Source of the DNA: Serinicoccus chungangensis
GTDB taxonomy: Bacteria; Actinomycetota; Actinomycetes; Actinomycetales; Dermatophilaceae
Reading direction: 5' to 3'
Assembly: GCF_006337125.1 (NCBI RefSeq)
Contig: NZ_CP040887.1
Location: 2,852,001-2,916,000, forward strand
Length of the DNA stretch: 64,000 nucleotides
Shown in pieces: positions 51,583 through 60,695 of this stretch. The notes beneath the pieces are model-generated. The model did no database searches. It was not told the DNA's origin and was given only the letters and a program-made list of their open reading frames with translations. A program made the translations under genes and the position numbers. Position 1 is the stretch's first letter. Every line of letters starts with the position of its first letter.

Positions 51583-52467
51583 TCAGGAGAAGACGATGGT
51601 GCGGCCGGAGCGCAGCACGACACGGTGCTCGGCGTGCCAGCCAATGGCCCGCGAGAAGGCGGTCGCCTCGACCTCCTGGCCCTGCTGCGCGAGCTGGGCC
51701 GGGGTCAGCCGGTGGTCCACCCGACGGAAGTCCTGCTCGATGATCGGGCCCTCGTCCAGGTCGGCCGTGACGTAGTGCGCGGTGGCGCCGATGACCTTGA
51801 CGCCACGGTCGTGCGCCTGGGTGTAGGGCTTGGCTCCCTTGAAGCTCGGCAGCAGCGAGTGGTGGATGTTGATGATGCGGCCCGAGTAGTCCGCGCACAT
51901 CGCGGGTGAGAGCACCTGCATGTAGCGCGCCAGGGCGATGGTGTCGATGTCGTGGCTCTCGACGATCTCGCGGAGGCCGGCCTCGGCGTCGGCCTTGGTG
52001 TCGGGCGTGACCGGCAGGTGGTGGAACGGGATGTCGTGCCACTCCGCGAGCGCCCGGAAGTCCTCGTGGTTGGACACGATGGCCGGGATGGTCACGGGCA
52101 GCTGTCCGGTGCGGGTGCGGAAGAGCAGGTCGTTGAGGCAGTGCCCCATCTTGCTCACCATGACGAGCAGGCGGTGGGGCTCGGCCCGGTCGTGCACCTG
52201 CCACTGCCCGTCGAGCCCGTCCGCCACGTCGGCCAGCCCCGCACGCAGCTCCTCGATCGCGACGGGGGACCCCTCGCGGGTCGCCTCCATCCGCAGGTGG
52301 AACTCCCCCGTGCTCGGGTCGGCGAACTGCTGGCTCTCGGTGATCGTCAGGTCGTGCTCGAGCATCGCCCCGGACACCGCGTGCACCACGCCCCGGCGGT
52401 CGGGGCAGGACAGGGTGAGGACGACGTCGCGGCCGCTCTCGGCCGGCGCAGAGGTATGCAGTGCCAC
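51583..52467 (-). CDS. purU: Formyltetrahydrofolate deformylase
   Basis: 294 aa from GTG 52467. N-terminal ACT domain (LTLSCPDRRGVVHAVSGAMLEHDLTITESQQFADP...FHLRME, about 10-85), then the formyl transferase domain: VSKMGHCLNDLLFRTR, NHEDFRALAEWHDIPFHHLPV, INIHHSLLPSFKGAKPY (catalytic His) and VTADLDEGPIIEQD (catalytic Asp). Releases formate from 10-formyl-THF. Tied to purine synthesis and to balance of one-carbon units. It lies after a repeat array in front of the P1 peptidase gene. Confidence 0.95.
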   Translation of the reverse strand: MALHTSAPAESGRDVVLTLSCPDRRGVVHAVSGAMLEHDLTITESQQFADPSTGEFHLRMEATREGSPVAIEELRAGLADVADGLDGQWQVHDRAEPHRLLVMVSKMGHCLNDLLFRTRTGQLPVTIPAIVSNHEDFRALAEWHDIPFHHLPVTPDTKADAEAGLREIVESHDIDTIALARYMQVLSPAMCADYSGRIINIHHSLLPSFKGAKPYTQAHDRGVKVIGATAHYVTADLDEGPIIEQDFRRVDHRLTPAQLAQQGQEVEATAFSRAIGWHAEHRVVLRSGRTIVFS

Positions 52468-52493
52468 GCCGGGCGAGTCTACGTGGTGACGGC

Positions 52494-52625
52494 GCCCTCC
52501 GGTGCGGCCGGACCACGCGTCCGGTGGGGCCGGACCACGCGTCTGGTGGGGCCGGACCACGCGTCCGGTGCGATCGGACGACGCGTCCGGTGCGATCGGA
52601 CCGCGCGTCTGGTGCGATCGCGGTC
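52494..52625 (-). repeat. Array of six 22-bp units with core GCACCRGACGCG
   Basis: Read on the minus strand the cores begin 22 bp apart (positions of the plus-strand CGCGTCYGGTGS cores: 52516, 52538, 52560, 52582, 52604, with a partial sixth at 52494). Units alternate in the linker (GGTCCGGCC or GGTCCGATC) and several can fold as CCGGAC-GCGTG-GTCCGG. The array fills the space after the P1 peptidase stop up to purU. Confidence 0.85.
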
Positions 52626-52683
52626 AGGGGCGGGTCAGGGGCGGGTCAGGGGCGGGTCGAGGTCGCGGTACGGGTCAGGGGCG
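52622..52683 (-). repeat. 11-bp repeats that copy the end of the P1 peptidase gene
   Basis: CGCCCCTGACC (minus strand) occurs in three exact tandem copies at 52622, 52633 and 52644, and once at 52673 where it contains the peptidase stop codon. The same 11-mer marks the end of purF at 11207. Confidence 0.7.
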
Positions 52684-53766
52684 GGCGGCGGAGGGGAAGG
52701 CGTCCAGGTAGCTGCGCCACGTGCCGGCCGGGGTGGTGATGGTCCGCGCCGCGAGCAGGGCCCGGACCATGGCCCGGGTGACGACCTCACCCGAGGTGTG
52801 CAGCATGGCGTGGAAGCCGGCCTGGTCCGGGGCGGCACGTCCGCAGGTCGCGAGGCCGAACAGGCTGTCGCCGTCGAACATCGTGTGGATCGGGTTGACC
52901 GCACGGGCCATGCCGTCGTGCCCGCTGGTGGCGAGCCGGGCGCACTGCGCCGGGTCGAGCGCGGCGTCGGTCGCGACCACGCCGATGGTGGTGGCCAGCG
53001 ACCGCGGCACCGCGCTGGTGGCACCGGCCTCCTCGGCGGCCGCGCGCGCCGCCGCGAGCTCCTCGGGCCCGGGCCGCTGCGGCCACCGACCGTCGGGCCA
53101 GTCGCCCAGGTCGGCGAGGTCCTCGGCCATCAGGTGCCGGGCCCCCCAGAGCTCGCCGGTGGCGACGTCGACCGCGGAGCCCACCGCGTTGACGACGACC
53201 AGGGCGGCGACCGTCGTGCCGTCGGCCAGCACCCCGCTCGCCGTGCCTACCCCGCCACGCAGCCCGCCCACCTGGGTGCCGGCACCGGCACCGACGCTCC
53301 CCTGCGCCACCGCCTCGGCCGCGCCCGGACCACCGTCCGCCGCCGCCAGCGCGGCGACCCCGAACCCGGCGTCGGGGAAGGCGCCGAAGTCCCCGCCCCG
53401 ACCCAGGTCGAAGCACACCGCTGCCGGCACGATCGGCACGACGTCGCCCGGTCCGCCCATGGGGAAGCCTCGCCCCTGGGCGTACAGCTCGCGCATGACG
53501 CCGTCGGCGGCGGCCAGCCCGAACGCCGAGCCTCCCGACAGCACGAGGGCGTGCACCCGCTCCACCAGGTTGCGCGGGTCGAGCAGGTCGGTCTCCCGGG
53601 TGCCGGGTGCCCCGCCGCGGACGTCCGCCCCGGCGACCGCACCCTCGGCCGGGCACCGGACCACGGTGGTGCCGGTGAGCCACCCCTCGCCGACCCGCTC
53701 GTGGTGGCCGACCGCGAGACCGGCCACGTCGTGCAGGGAGTTCGTCGGGCCGGCGGTGCGCTGCAT
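52675..53766 (-). CDS. P1 family peptidase (DmpA/NylC-like)
   Basis: 363 aa. Ntn-type hydrolases that process themselves. SLHDVAGLAVGHHE, LVLSGGSAFGLAAADGVM, GSVGAGAGTQVGGLRGGVG and TTIGVVATDAALD with MFDGDSLFGLATCG match the NylC/Rv1333 group. The nucleophile is expected to be the first Thr of TTIGVVATD, exposed by autocleavage. In NylC-type proteins the residue before it is Asn; here it is Ala (SLATTIG), which may affect self-cleavage. Substrate unknown. Its stop is followed by 11-bp and 22-bp repeats. Confidence 0.87.
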   Translation of the reverse strand: MQRTAGPTNSLHDVAGLAVGHHERVGEGWLTGTTVVRCPAEGAVAGADVRGGAPGTRETDLLDPRNLVERVHALVLSGGSAFGLAAADGVMRELYAQGRGFPMGGPGDVVPIVPAAVCFDLGRGGDFGAFPDAGFGVAALAAADGGPGAAEAVAQGSVGAGAGTQVGGLRGGVGTASGVLADGTTVAALVVVNAVGSAVDVATGELWGARHLMAEDLADLGDWPDGRWPQRPGPEELAAARAAAEEAGATSAVPRSLATTIGVVATDAALDPAQCARLATSGHDGMARAVNPIHTMFDGDSLFGLATCGRAAPDQAGFHAMLHTSGEVVTRAMVRALLAARTITTPAGTWRSYLDAFPSAARP

Positions 53767-53778
53767 GCGCCTACCCTG

Positions 53779-55182
53779 TCACGGGCTCAGCGCGGCCAGG
53801 ATCTCCTCGACCTTGGCCTTGGCGTCGCCGAAGATCATCTGGGTGTTGTCGCGGAAGAACAACGGGTTCTGGACGCCGGCGTAGCCGGTGGCCATCGAGC
53901 GCTTGAACACCACGACGTCCCGGGCCTCCCACACCTGCAGCACGGGCATCCCGGCGATCGGGCTGCCCGGCTGCTCGATGGCGGCCGGGTTGACGGTGTC
54001 GTTGGCGCCGATGACGAGCACGACGTCGGTCGAGGCGAGGTCGCCGTTGATCTCGTCCATGCCGAGCACGACGTCGTAGGGCACCCGCGCCTCGGCCAGC
54101 AGGACGTTCATGTGACCGGGCAGCCGCCCCGCCACGGGGTGGATGCCGAAGCGCACGTCCGCGCCGAGCTCGCCCAGGCGCTCGACCAGGCGGGCGACCG
54201 GGTGCTGGGCGTGCGCGACCGCCATCCCGTAGCCCGGGGTGATGACGACCGAGCGAGCCTGGCGCAGCATCTCCGCCACCCCCTCGGCCCCGACCTCGCG
54301 GTGGGTGCCCACCTCGTCGTCGCCCCCGCTGCCGGCGACCGGGTCGGCGCCGAACCCCCCGGCGATGACCGAGACGAAGGAGCGGTTCATGGCCTTGCAC
54401 ATGATCCAGGAGAGGATCGCGCCGGAGCTGCCGACGAGCGCGCCGGTGATGATGAGCAGGTCGTTGCCCAGCATGAAGCCGGCCGCCGCGGCGGCCCACC
54501 CGCTGTAGGAGTTGAGCATCGACACGACCACCGGCATGTCGCCCCCGCCGATGGAGGCGACGAGGTGGGCGCCCAGGGCGAGGGCGAGCAGGGTGAGGAG
54601 GAGCAGCGGCAGCAGGCTCGGCGCGACGACGAACCACACGGACACCGCGAGGCTGGCGAGCACGACGACGAGGTTGAGCAGGTGGCGCCGGGGCAGCACC
54701 AGCGGCGCGCTCCTCATCCGTGCGGACAGCTTGGCCCACGCGACGACCGACCCGGTGAAGGTCACCGCCCCGATGAGGACCCCGGCGGCGATCTCGATCC
54801 GCTGGCTGACGCCGGCCGCGCCGGGGGAGCTCTCGCCGAGGAAGGTGTTGATGCCGACGATCACGGCCGCGACCCCGACGAAGCTGTGCAGGATCGCGAC
54901 CAGCTCGGGCATCCCGGTCATCGCCACGACCCGGGCCCGCCAGATGCCGACGGCCGCCCCCACCGACATGGCCACGGCGATGAGCAGCAGCGTCGTCAGC
55001 GCGCCCCGCTCGGCGGTGCTCACCGCCAGCACGACGGTGGCGAGGAGTGCCAGGGCCATCCCGGTGATGCCGAGCAGGTTGCCCCGGCGGGCGGACTCGT
55101 GCCGGGAGAGCCCGGCGAGGGCCCCGAGGAAGAGCAGCGCGGCGACGAGGTAGGCGGCGTCGACCGCCGAGGTCAGCGTCAC
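53779..55182 (-). CDS. pntB: NAD(P) transhydrogenase subunit beta
   Basis: 467 aa. Nine or so membrane helices (about 1-250), then domain III that binds NADP(H): [52 protein letters not shown] and [26 protein letters not shown]. Pairs with PntA to drive NADPH formation from NADH with the proton gradient. Its ATG overlaps the pntA stop by 4 bp (ATGA type). Confidence 0.97.
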   Translation of the reverse strand: MTLTSAVDAAYLVAALLFLGALAGLSRHESARRGNLLGITGMALALLATVVLAVSTAERGALTTLLLIAVAMSVGAAVGIWRARVVAMTGMPELVAILHSFVGVAAVIVGINTFLGESSPGAAGVSQRIEIAAGVLIGAVTFTGSVVAWAKLSARMRSAPLVLPRRHLLNLVVVLASLAVSVWFVVAPSLLPLLLLTLLALALGAHLVASIGGGDMPVVVSMLNSYSGWAAAAAGFMLGNDLLIITGALVGSSGAILSWIMCKAMNRSFVSVIAGGFGADPVAGSGGDDEVGTHREVGAEGVAEMLRQARSVVITPGYGMAVAHAQHPVARLVERLGELGADVRFGIHPVAGRLPGHMNVLLAEARVPYDVVLGMDEINGDLASTDVVLVIGANDTVNPAAIEQPGSPIAGMPVLQVWEARDVVVFKRSMATGYAGVQNPLFFRDNTQMIFGDAKAKVEEILAALSP

Positions 55183-56732
55183 GACTCCGCCCTCCGGAAC
55201 ATCCCGAGCATGCGGTGGGTCACCGTGAACCCGCCGAAGATGTTGATCGAGGCGACCGTGATGCCGACCAGCGCGAGCGCGGTGACCCAGGTGCTGCTGC
55301 TGCCGACCTGCAGGATCGCCCCGACGCAGATGATGCCGCTGATGGCGTTGGTGACGGACATGAGCGGCGTGTGCAGCGCGTGGGTCACGTGCGAGATGAC
55401 GTAGTAGCCCGCGATGACGGCGAGCGCGAAGACGGTCAGGTGCATCCGCAGCTCGTCCGGCGCGAACGCGGCACCCACGGCCGCGAGCACCGCCAGGCTC
55501 AGCACGACCGCCCGACGTCGCCGCGGGTCCCGCACCAGGTCTTCCGGGGTATGCCGTGCGGCCGGCTCCCCCGCCCCCTCGCCCTGCTCGGGGGCCGGGG
55601 GCGGGGCGGCGCTCACCGGGACCGGTGGCGGTGGCCAGAGCACCTGCCCCTCGTGGGCGACGGTGACGGCGCGGACCACCTGGTCCTCGAGGTCGAGCCC
55701 GAGGTGGCCCTCGTCGTCCAGCAGCGCAACGAGGTTGACCATGTTGGTGCCGTAGAGCTGGCTGGCCTGGGCGGGCATCCGCCCGGCGAGGTCGGTCCAG
55801 CCGAGGAGGGTCACGCCGCCGTCGGTGACGACCCGCTCGTCGGCCACCGTGCCCTCGACGTTGCCGCCGGTGGCGGCGGCCAGGTCGACGACGACCGAGC
55901 CGGGCCGCATGGCGCCGACCGTGCCGGCGTCGATGAGCCGCGGGGCCGGCCGTCCGGGGATGAGGGCCGTCGTGATGACGATGTCGGCGGTCATCGCCTC
56001 CTGGGCGTAGAGCTCCTGGGTGGCACGCTCGGCGTCCCCGGTGAGCTCACCGGCATACCCGTCGGAGCGGCCGCCGCCGACGTCGACCTCGAGGGTGACG
56101 AAGGTGGCCCCCATCGACTCGACCTGCTCGGCCACCTCGGGGCGGACGTCGAAGGCGCGGACCTGCGCCCCCAGCGACTGGGCCGCGCCGATCGCGGCCA
56201 GGCCGGCGACCCCGGCGCCGACGACGAAGACCGTCGCCGGTGGCGTCGTGCCCGCCGCGGTGACCTGGCCGGCGAGCATCCCGCCGTAGTCGTGGGCGGC
56301 CTCGATGACCGCGCGGTAGCCCGCGAGGTTGGCCATGGAGCTCAGCACGTCCAGGCTCTGCGCCCGCGAGATGCGGGGCACGGCGTCCATCGCCAGCCCG
56401 GTGACCCCGTGGGCGGCCAGCGCCTCGAGCAGCTCCGGCGAGCGGGCGGGGGCCATGAGCGAGGCGACGGCGCCACCGGGGCGCATCGCCTCCAGCTGCC
56501 CGGTCGTGGGGGCGTCCACCTGCAGGACGAGGTCGGCCGCGAGCACCTCCGCCCGGTCGGCCGGCCGGGCCCCCGCCTCGGTGTAGGCCACGTCGGGACA
56601 GCTCGCCCGCTCCCCCGCGCCGCGCTCGACGAGCACCTCGTGGCCCCGCTTGCGCAGCGCGGTCACGGTGGTGGGCGTGGCGGCGACGATCGCCTGAGCC
56701 TCCCGGGGCTCGCGCGGTATGCCGATGAGCAC
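55179..56732 (-). CDS. pntA: NAD(P) transhydrogenase subunit alpha
   Basis: 517 aa from GTG 56732, with AGAGAGG upstream. Domain I (about 1-380): [71 protein letters not shown] and [31 protein letters not shown] (NAD site). A Pro/Glu linker leads to four membrane helices (about 430-510), so the alpha subunit is unsplit as in E. coli. Expressed with pntB. Confidence 0.97.
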   Translation of the reverse strand: MLIGIPREPREAQAIVAATPTTVTALRKRGHEVLVERGAGERASCPDVAYTEAGARPADRAEVLAADLVLQVDAPTTGQLEAMRPGGAVASLMAPARSPELLEALAAHGVTGLAMDAVPRISRAQSLDVLSSMANLAGYRAVIEAAHDYGGMLAGQVTAAGTTPPATVFVVGAGVAGLAAIGAAQSLGAQVRAFDVRPEVAEQVESMGATFVTLEVDVGGGRSDGYAGELTGDAERATQELYAQEAMTADIVITTALIPGRPAPRLIDAGTVGAMRPGSVVVDLAAATGGNVEGTVADERVVTDGGVTLLGWTDLAGRMPAQASQLYGTNMVNLVALLDDEGHLGLDLEDQVVRAVTVAHEGQVLWPPPPVPVSAAPPPAPEQGEGAGEPAARHTPEDLVRDPRRRRAVVLSLAVLAAVGAAFAPDELRMHLTVFALAVIAGYYVISHVTHALHTPLMSVTNAISGIICVGAILQVGSSSTWVTALALVGITVASINIFGGFTVTHRMLGMFRRAES

Positions 56733-56838
56733 GCCGCCCCCCTCTCTGCGTCGAGTGTGGTCCAGCGCTGCTGACACTAGCCGGGGCCGGCCACACACCT
56801 GCCGCGGACCCGCCGCACGGCGTCGACGCCGACCCCCC

Positions 56839-57684
56839 TCAGGAGGTCGTGCCCACCCCGCGGGCGAGGTCCTCGGCGCTGCGGCCGGCGAGCGCGGCGC
56901 GCAGGTCGGGGATCGCGGCGACGAGGGAGCGGGTGTAGTCGTGCCCCGGCTCGGAGAAGACCCGCTCGGTCTCCCCGGTCTCGACGACCTCCCCCTGGCT
57001 CATGACCGCGACCCGGTCGCAGACGTGGCGCACCACGGACAGGTCGTGGCTGACGAAGACCAGCGTGAGGTCGAGCCCGTCGACGATCTCGTCGACGAGG
57101 TTGAGCACCTGGGCGCGCACCGACACGTCGAGCGCCGAGACCGGCTCGTCCATGACGAGGATGTCCGGGTCGGGGGCGAGCGCCCGGGCGACCGAGATCC
57201 GCTGCCGCTGCCCGCCGGAGAACTGGTGGGGGTAGCGGCCCGCCGCCTCCGGGTCCAGCCCGACCCGCTCCAGCAGCTCGCCGACCCGGGCCGCGTGGTC
57301 ACCGCCGATGCCCTGCGACACGAGGGGCTCGGCGACGATGTCGCGCACCCGCATGCGGGGGTCCAGGCTGCTCATCGGGTCCTGGAAGACCAGCTGCAAC
57401 CGGCGGCGCAGCCACCCCAGGCGCCGGGCCGGCCGGTCGCCGACGGACCGGCCCTCCACGAGCACCTCCCCGGAGGTCGGCCGGTCCAGCCCGCAGATGA
57501 GCCGCAGCAGGGTCGACTTCCCGGACCCGGACTCCCCGACGATCCCGAAGCGCTCGCCCGGTGCGATCGACAGGGACACGTCCCGCACCGCACGGACGAC
57601 CGGCGGTGCCTCGCGCAGGGACGTGCGCGGGCGCCGGAAGTCACGGCACACCTCCCGCAGCTCGATCGCCGGTGTCCCGCTCAC
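56839..57684 (-). CDS. Peptide/nickel-type ABC transporter ATP-binding protein (second)
   Basis: 281 aa. Walker [10 protein letters not shown], signature [14 protein letters not shown], Walker [13 protein letters not shown] and H-loop FVSHDLSV are all intact. OppF/DppF family. GTG start one base beyond the stop of the first ATPase gene. The last gene of the five-gene operon. Its short C-terminal extension is normal. Confidence 0.93.
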   Translation of the reverse strand: MSGTPAIELREVCRDFRRPRTSLREAPPVVRAVRDVSLSIAPGERFGIVGESGSGKSTLLRLICGLDRPTSGEVLVEGRSVGDRPARRLGWLRRRLQLVFQDPMSSLDPRMRVRDIVAEPLVSQGIGGDHAARVGELLERVGLDPEAAGRYPHQFSGGQRQRISVARALAPDPDILVMDEPVSALDVSVRAQVLNLVDEIVDGLDLTLVFVSHDLSVVRHVCDRVAVMSQGEVVETGETERVFSEPGHDYTRSLVAAIPDLRAALAGRSAEDLARGVGTTS

Positions 57685-57685
57685 G

Positions 57686-58738
57686 TCAGCCCACCGCCCT
57701 CGTCGCCCGGTCCGGTCGGGTCCCGTCGTCCGCTCCCGCCGGGTGGATGCAGGCGTAGCCCGCGGCCCGCGCGTCCGCCGACCCCTCGTGCCGGGGGGTC
57801 CACCCCGGCGGCGTCGCGCACCCGGCGGTCGCGTGCGCGCACCGGCTGCGGAAGACGCAGCCGTCCGGGAAGCGTCCGGCCGCCGGCACCGTCCCCGGGA
57901 TGGTCGGCAGCGCGGCGCGCTCGCGCCGCCCCTGCTCCCCGGTGAGGTCGGACGCGCCGATGAGGCCCTGGGTGTAGCGGTGGCGCGGGTCCGCGAAGAC
58001 CTCGCCGACGGGACCGGCCTCGACGACGCGGCCGCCGTACATCACCAGCACCCGCTCGCAGACGGTCGCGACGACGGCCAGGTCGTGCGTGATGAAGAGC
58101 ATCGCCGCGTCGCGCTCCTGCACGCCGCGCACCACGAGGTCGAGCACGGTCGCCTGCACGGTGACGTCGAGCGCGGTCGTCGGCTCGTCGCAGATGAGCA
58201 GCGCCGGGTCGTTGGCCAGCGCGATCGCGAGCACGACCCGTTGCCGTTGGCCGCCGGAGAGCTCGTGCGGGTAGGACCGGGCCAGGTGCGCCGGGTCGGG
58301 AAGCCCCACCTGGTCCAGCAGCTCGACCGCGCGCGCCCGGGCGCCGGCCTTGTCCCGCGTGCCGTGGATCCGCATCACCTCGGCGACCTGCGCACCCACC
58401 CGCATGGTCGGGTTGAGGGCGGTCATCGGCTCCTGGAAGACCATCGACACCGCGTCGCCGCGCAGCCGCGCCATCTCGCGCTCCCCCACCTCCAGCAGGT
58501 TCCGGGTCGCCGGGGTCCGCCCGGAGAGCCGGACGTCGCCCCGCGCGTGCAGCCCCTCGCCGAGCAGCCCCATGACGGCGAGCGCGGTGAGCGACTTGCC
58601 CGACCCGGACTCCCCGATGAGCCCGACCCGCTCGCCGCGGGCGATGGCGAAGCTCACGTCGTGCAGCAGCGCGGTGTGCCCCGTCCCCACGTCGAGGCCC
58701 TCCACCGCCAGCACGGTGCGGTCGTCAGCCGCGCTCAC
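57686..58738 (-). CDS. Peptide/nickel-type ABC transporter ATP-binding protein (first)
   Basis: 350 aa. Walker [10 protein letters not shown], signature SGGQRQRVVLAIAL, Walker B LLICDEPTTALD, H-loop FITHDLAV. The C-terminal oligopeptide-transporter domain contains CVFRSRCAHATAGCATP (cysteines for an Fe-S or structural site seen in OppD/DppD). GTG start overlaps the permease stop (GTGA). Confidence 0.94.
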   Translation of the reverse strand: MSAADDRTVLAVEGLDVGTGHTALLHDVSFAIARGERVGLIGESGSGKSLTALAVMGLLGEGLHARGDVRLSGRTPATRNLLEVGEREMARLRGDAVSMVFQEPMTALNPTMRVGAQVAEVMRIHGTRDKAGARARAVELLDQVGLPDPAHLARSYPHELSGGQRQRVVLAIALANDPALLICDEPTTALDVTVQATVLDLVVRGVQERDAAMLFITHDLAVVATVCERVLVMYGGRVVEAGPVGEVFADPRHRYTQGLIGASDLTGEQGRRERAALPTIPGTVPAAGRFPDGCVFRSRCAHATAGCATPPGWTPRHEGSADARAAGYACIHPAGADDGTRPDRATRAVG

Positions 58739-59622
58739 CGGTCCTCCAGCCGGGGGTCCAGCCAGTCGCGCAGCCCGTCGCCGAAGAGGTTGAAGCCGAG
58801 CACCGACAGGGCGATGGCCGCGCCCGGGATGAGCACGAGGTGGGGTGCCGAGCGCAGCGTGGTCTGCGCCTCGTAGAGCATCCGCCCCCAACTGGCCTGG
58901 CCGGTGGGCGTCCCCAGGCCGAGGTAGGCGAGCGCCGCCTCGGCGAGGATCGCGATGGCGAAGGAGACCGAGGCCTGCACGATGACGAGACCCGCGACGT
59001 TAGGGACGACGTGGCGCACCGCGATCCCGAGCGGCGAGCGGCCCGCGGCCCGCGCGGCGACGACGTACTCCGTCGTCATCACCGACAGCGCCCCGGACCG
59101 GGTGATCCGCGCGAAGGCCGGGATGGTGGCGATGCCGATGGCGATCATCGCGACCCGGGTCGAGCCGCCGTAGAGGGCGGCGAACATGATCGCCAGCAGC
59201 AGCGCCGGGAAGGCCAGCAGCACGTCGTTGGAGCGCATGACCAGCTGCCCGAGCCAGCCCGGTGACATCGCCGCGAGGATGCCCAGCGGCACGCCGACCA
59301 GCGCCGCGACCCCGACGGCGACGAACCCGACGAAGAGGGTCGTGCGCGCGCCGACGAGGATCTGCGTGAGGACGTCGCGCCGCAGGCGGTCGGTGCCGAG
59401 CCAGTGCTCGGCGTTGGGGGTCTGGTAGGGCTCGACCGGCAGGACGCGCATGGGTGGGTAGGGGGTCCAGACGTAGGACAGGAGCGCCAGCCCGACGACG
59501 ACCGCCACGATCGCGCCGCCGACGAGCAGCGAGGGGTTGAGGGCGCGCCCCCGGGAGCCCCCCGCGGGCGCCTGCCCCGAGTCGGTCACCGCGTCCGCCG
59601 CCGCACCCTGGACCTCGCTCAC
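58735..59622 (-). CDS. Peptide/nickel-type ABC transporter permease (DppC-like)
   Basis: 295 aa from GTG 59622. Six membrane helices; the first helix follows a Ser/Gly linker. EAA loop: EYVVAARAAGRSPLGIAVRHVVPNV. HWLGTDRLRRDVLTQILVGARTTLFVGF is the usual DppC segment. Overlaps the first permease by 4 bp (GTGA) and its own stop overlaps the next ATPase. Confidence 0.92.
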   Translation of the reverse strand: MSEVQGAAADAVTDSGQAPAGGSRGRALNPSLLVGGAIVAVVVGLALLSYVWTPYPPMRVLPVEPYQTPNAEHWLGTDRLRRDVLTQILVGARTTLFVGFVAVGVAALVGVPLGILAAMSPGWLGQLVMRSNDVLLAFPALLLAIMFAALYGGSTRVAMIAIGIATIPAFARITRSGALSVMTTEYVVAARAAGRSPLGIAVRHVVPNVAGLVIVQASVSFAIAILAEAALAYLGLGTPTGQASWGRMLYEAQTTLRSAPHLVLIPGAAIALSVLGFNLFGDGLRDWLDPRLEDR

Positions 59623-60569
59623 CGCGAGCCCGTCCGCAGCCGCGGGTCGATGACGAGGTAGAGCGCGTCGACGAGGAAGGTGATGAGCAGCGTCGCGACG
59701 ACGAGCACCATGACGACGGTCTGCACGGTGAGGATCTCGCGCTGGGCGACCGAGTCGAGGAGCAACGACCCCAGGCCGGGGATGACGAACACCCGCTCGA
59801 TGACGACGGCGCCGACGAGCAGGGTCGCCAGCTGCAGCCCGAGGACCGTGACGACGGGGACGGCCGCGTTGCGCAGCCCGTGCCGCCACAGCGCCTGCAC
59901 CGGGCGCAGCCCCTTGGCCCGGGCCGTGCGCAGGTAGTCCTCGCGCAGCACGTCGAGGACGGCCGAGCGGACATACCTCGCGAGGACGGCCGCCTGCACC
60001 CCGGCCAGCGAGATCGCCGGCAGCACGAGCCGCAGCAGGAACCCGACCGGGTCCTGCGCCGGCACCACCCAGCCCCCGCTGGGCACCCAGCGCAGCCGCA
60101 CCGCGAAGACCGAGATGAGCACGATGCCCGCGAGGAAGGCCGGGATCGCGACGCCGACCTGGGAGGCCGCCGACATGACGACGCCGTCGGCGTGCCGGTG
60201 CCGCACGGCCATCCAGATGCCGACGGGGACCGCGACGAGCACCGCGAGGATCATCGAGGTCGTGACGAGGATGAGGGTGACCTGGAGCCGGTCGGCGATC
60301 TGCGGGCCGATGGCCGCCTGGGAGATGAACTCGATGCCCGGGTCGAGGGTAAGCATGCCGCGCATCCAGTCGAGGTACTGCACCACCACCGGCCGGTCCA
60401 GCCCGAACTGCTCGCGCAGCGCCGCCACCGAGTCGTCCGAGGCGTTGATGCCCAGCGCCACCCGGGCGGGGTCGCCGGGCAGGACGCGCATGAAGGCGAA
60501 GACCAGCACCGAGGCCGCGAGCACGCTGAGCACGAAGACCATCGCGCGGTGCAGCAGTCGCAGGACCAT
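59619..60569 (-). CDS. Peptide/nickel-type ABC transporter permease (DppB-like)
   Basis: 316 aa. Six membrane helices with the DppB/OppB start (LHRAMVFVLSVLAASVLVFAFMRVLPGDPARVALG) and EAA loop EDYLRTARAKGLRPVQALWRHGLRNA. Lies 126 bp after the substrate-binding gene, with a perfect 12-bp inverted repeat in between. Confidence 0.93.
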   Translation of the reverse strand: MVLRLLHRAMVFVLSVLAASVLVFAFMRVLPGDPARVALGINASDDSVAALREQFGLDRPVVVQYLDWMRGMLTLDPGIEFISQAAIGPQIADRLQVTLILVTTSMILAVLVAVPVGIWMAVRHRHADGVVMSAASQVGVAIPAFLAGIVLISVFAVRLRWVPSGGWVVPAQDPVGFLLRLVLPAISLAGVQAAVLARYVRSAVLDVLREDYLRTARAKGLRPVQALWRHGLRNAAVPVVTVLGLQLATLLVGAVVIERVFVIPGLGSLLLDSVAQREILTVQTVVMVLVVATLLITFLVDALYLVIDPRLRTGSR

Positions 60570-60634
60570 GCGAGCACTCTAGGTCGCCTCGGCCGCGACC
60601 GGGAGGTCATCCACCGGCCGCGTGGCCGACTGAC

Positions 60635-60690
60635 GGCCGGTTCGTCAGCTGACGGCCCCCTCGAACAGGCTGTCGGCGGACGAACCGGCC
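60635..60690 (-). terminator. Long-range hairpin between binding-protein and permease genes
   Basis: GGCCGGTTCGTC (60635-60646) and GACGAACCGGCC (60679-60690) are exact 12-bp complements enclosing 32 nt. It lies inside the operon, 6 bp after the binding-protein stop. This suggests partial termination or an mRNA-stabilising hairpin that raises the binding protein over the permeases. Confidence 0.65.
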
Positions 60691-60695
60691 GGGAG

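Noticed and set aside
52494..52625. Tandem repeats considered as a CRISPR array
   Set aside because: Units are contiguous at 22 bp with no unique spacers, and no cas gene is in the window.
51952..55404. Open frame of 1150 codons on the plus strand
   Set aside because: A shadow of purU, the P1 peptidase and pntB, which all have clear family motifs on the other strand.
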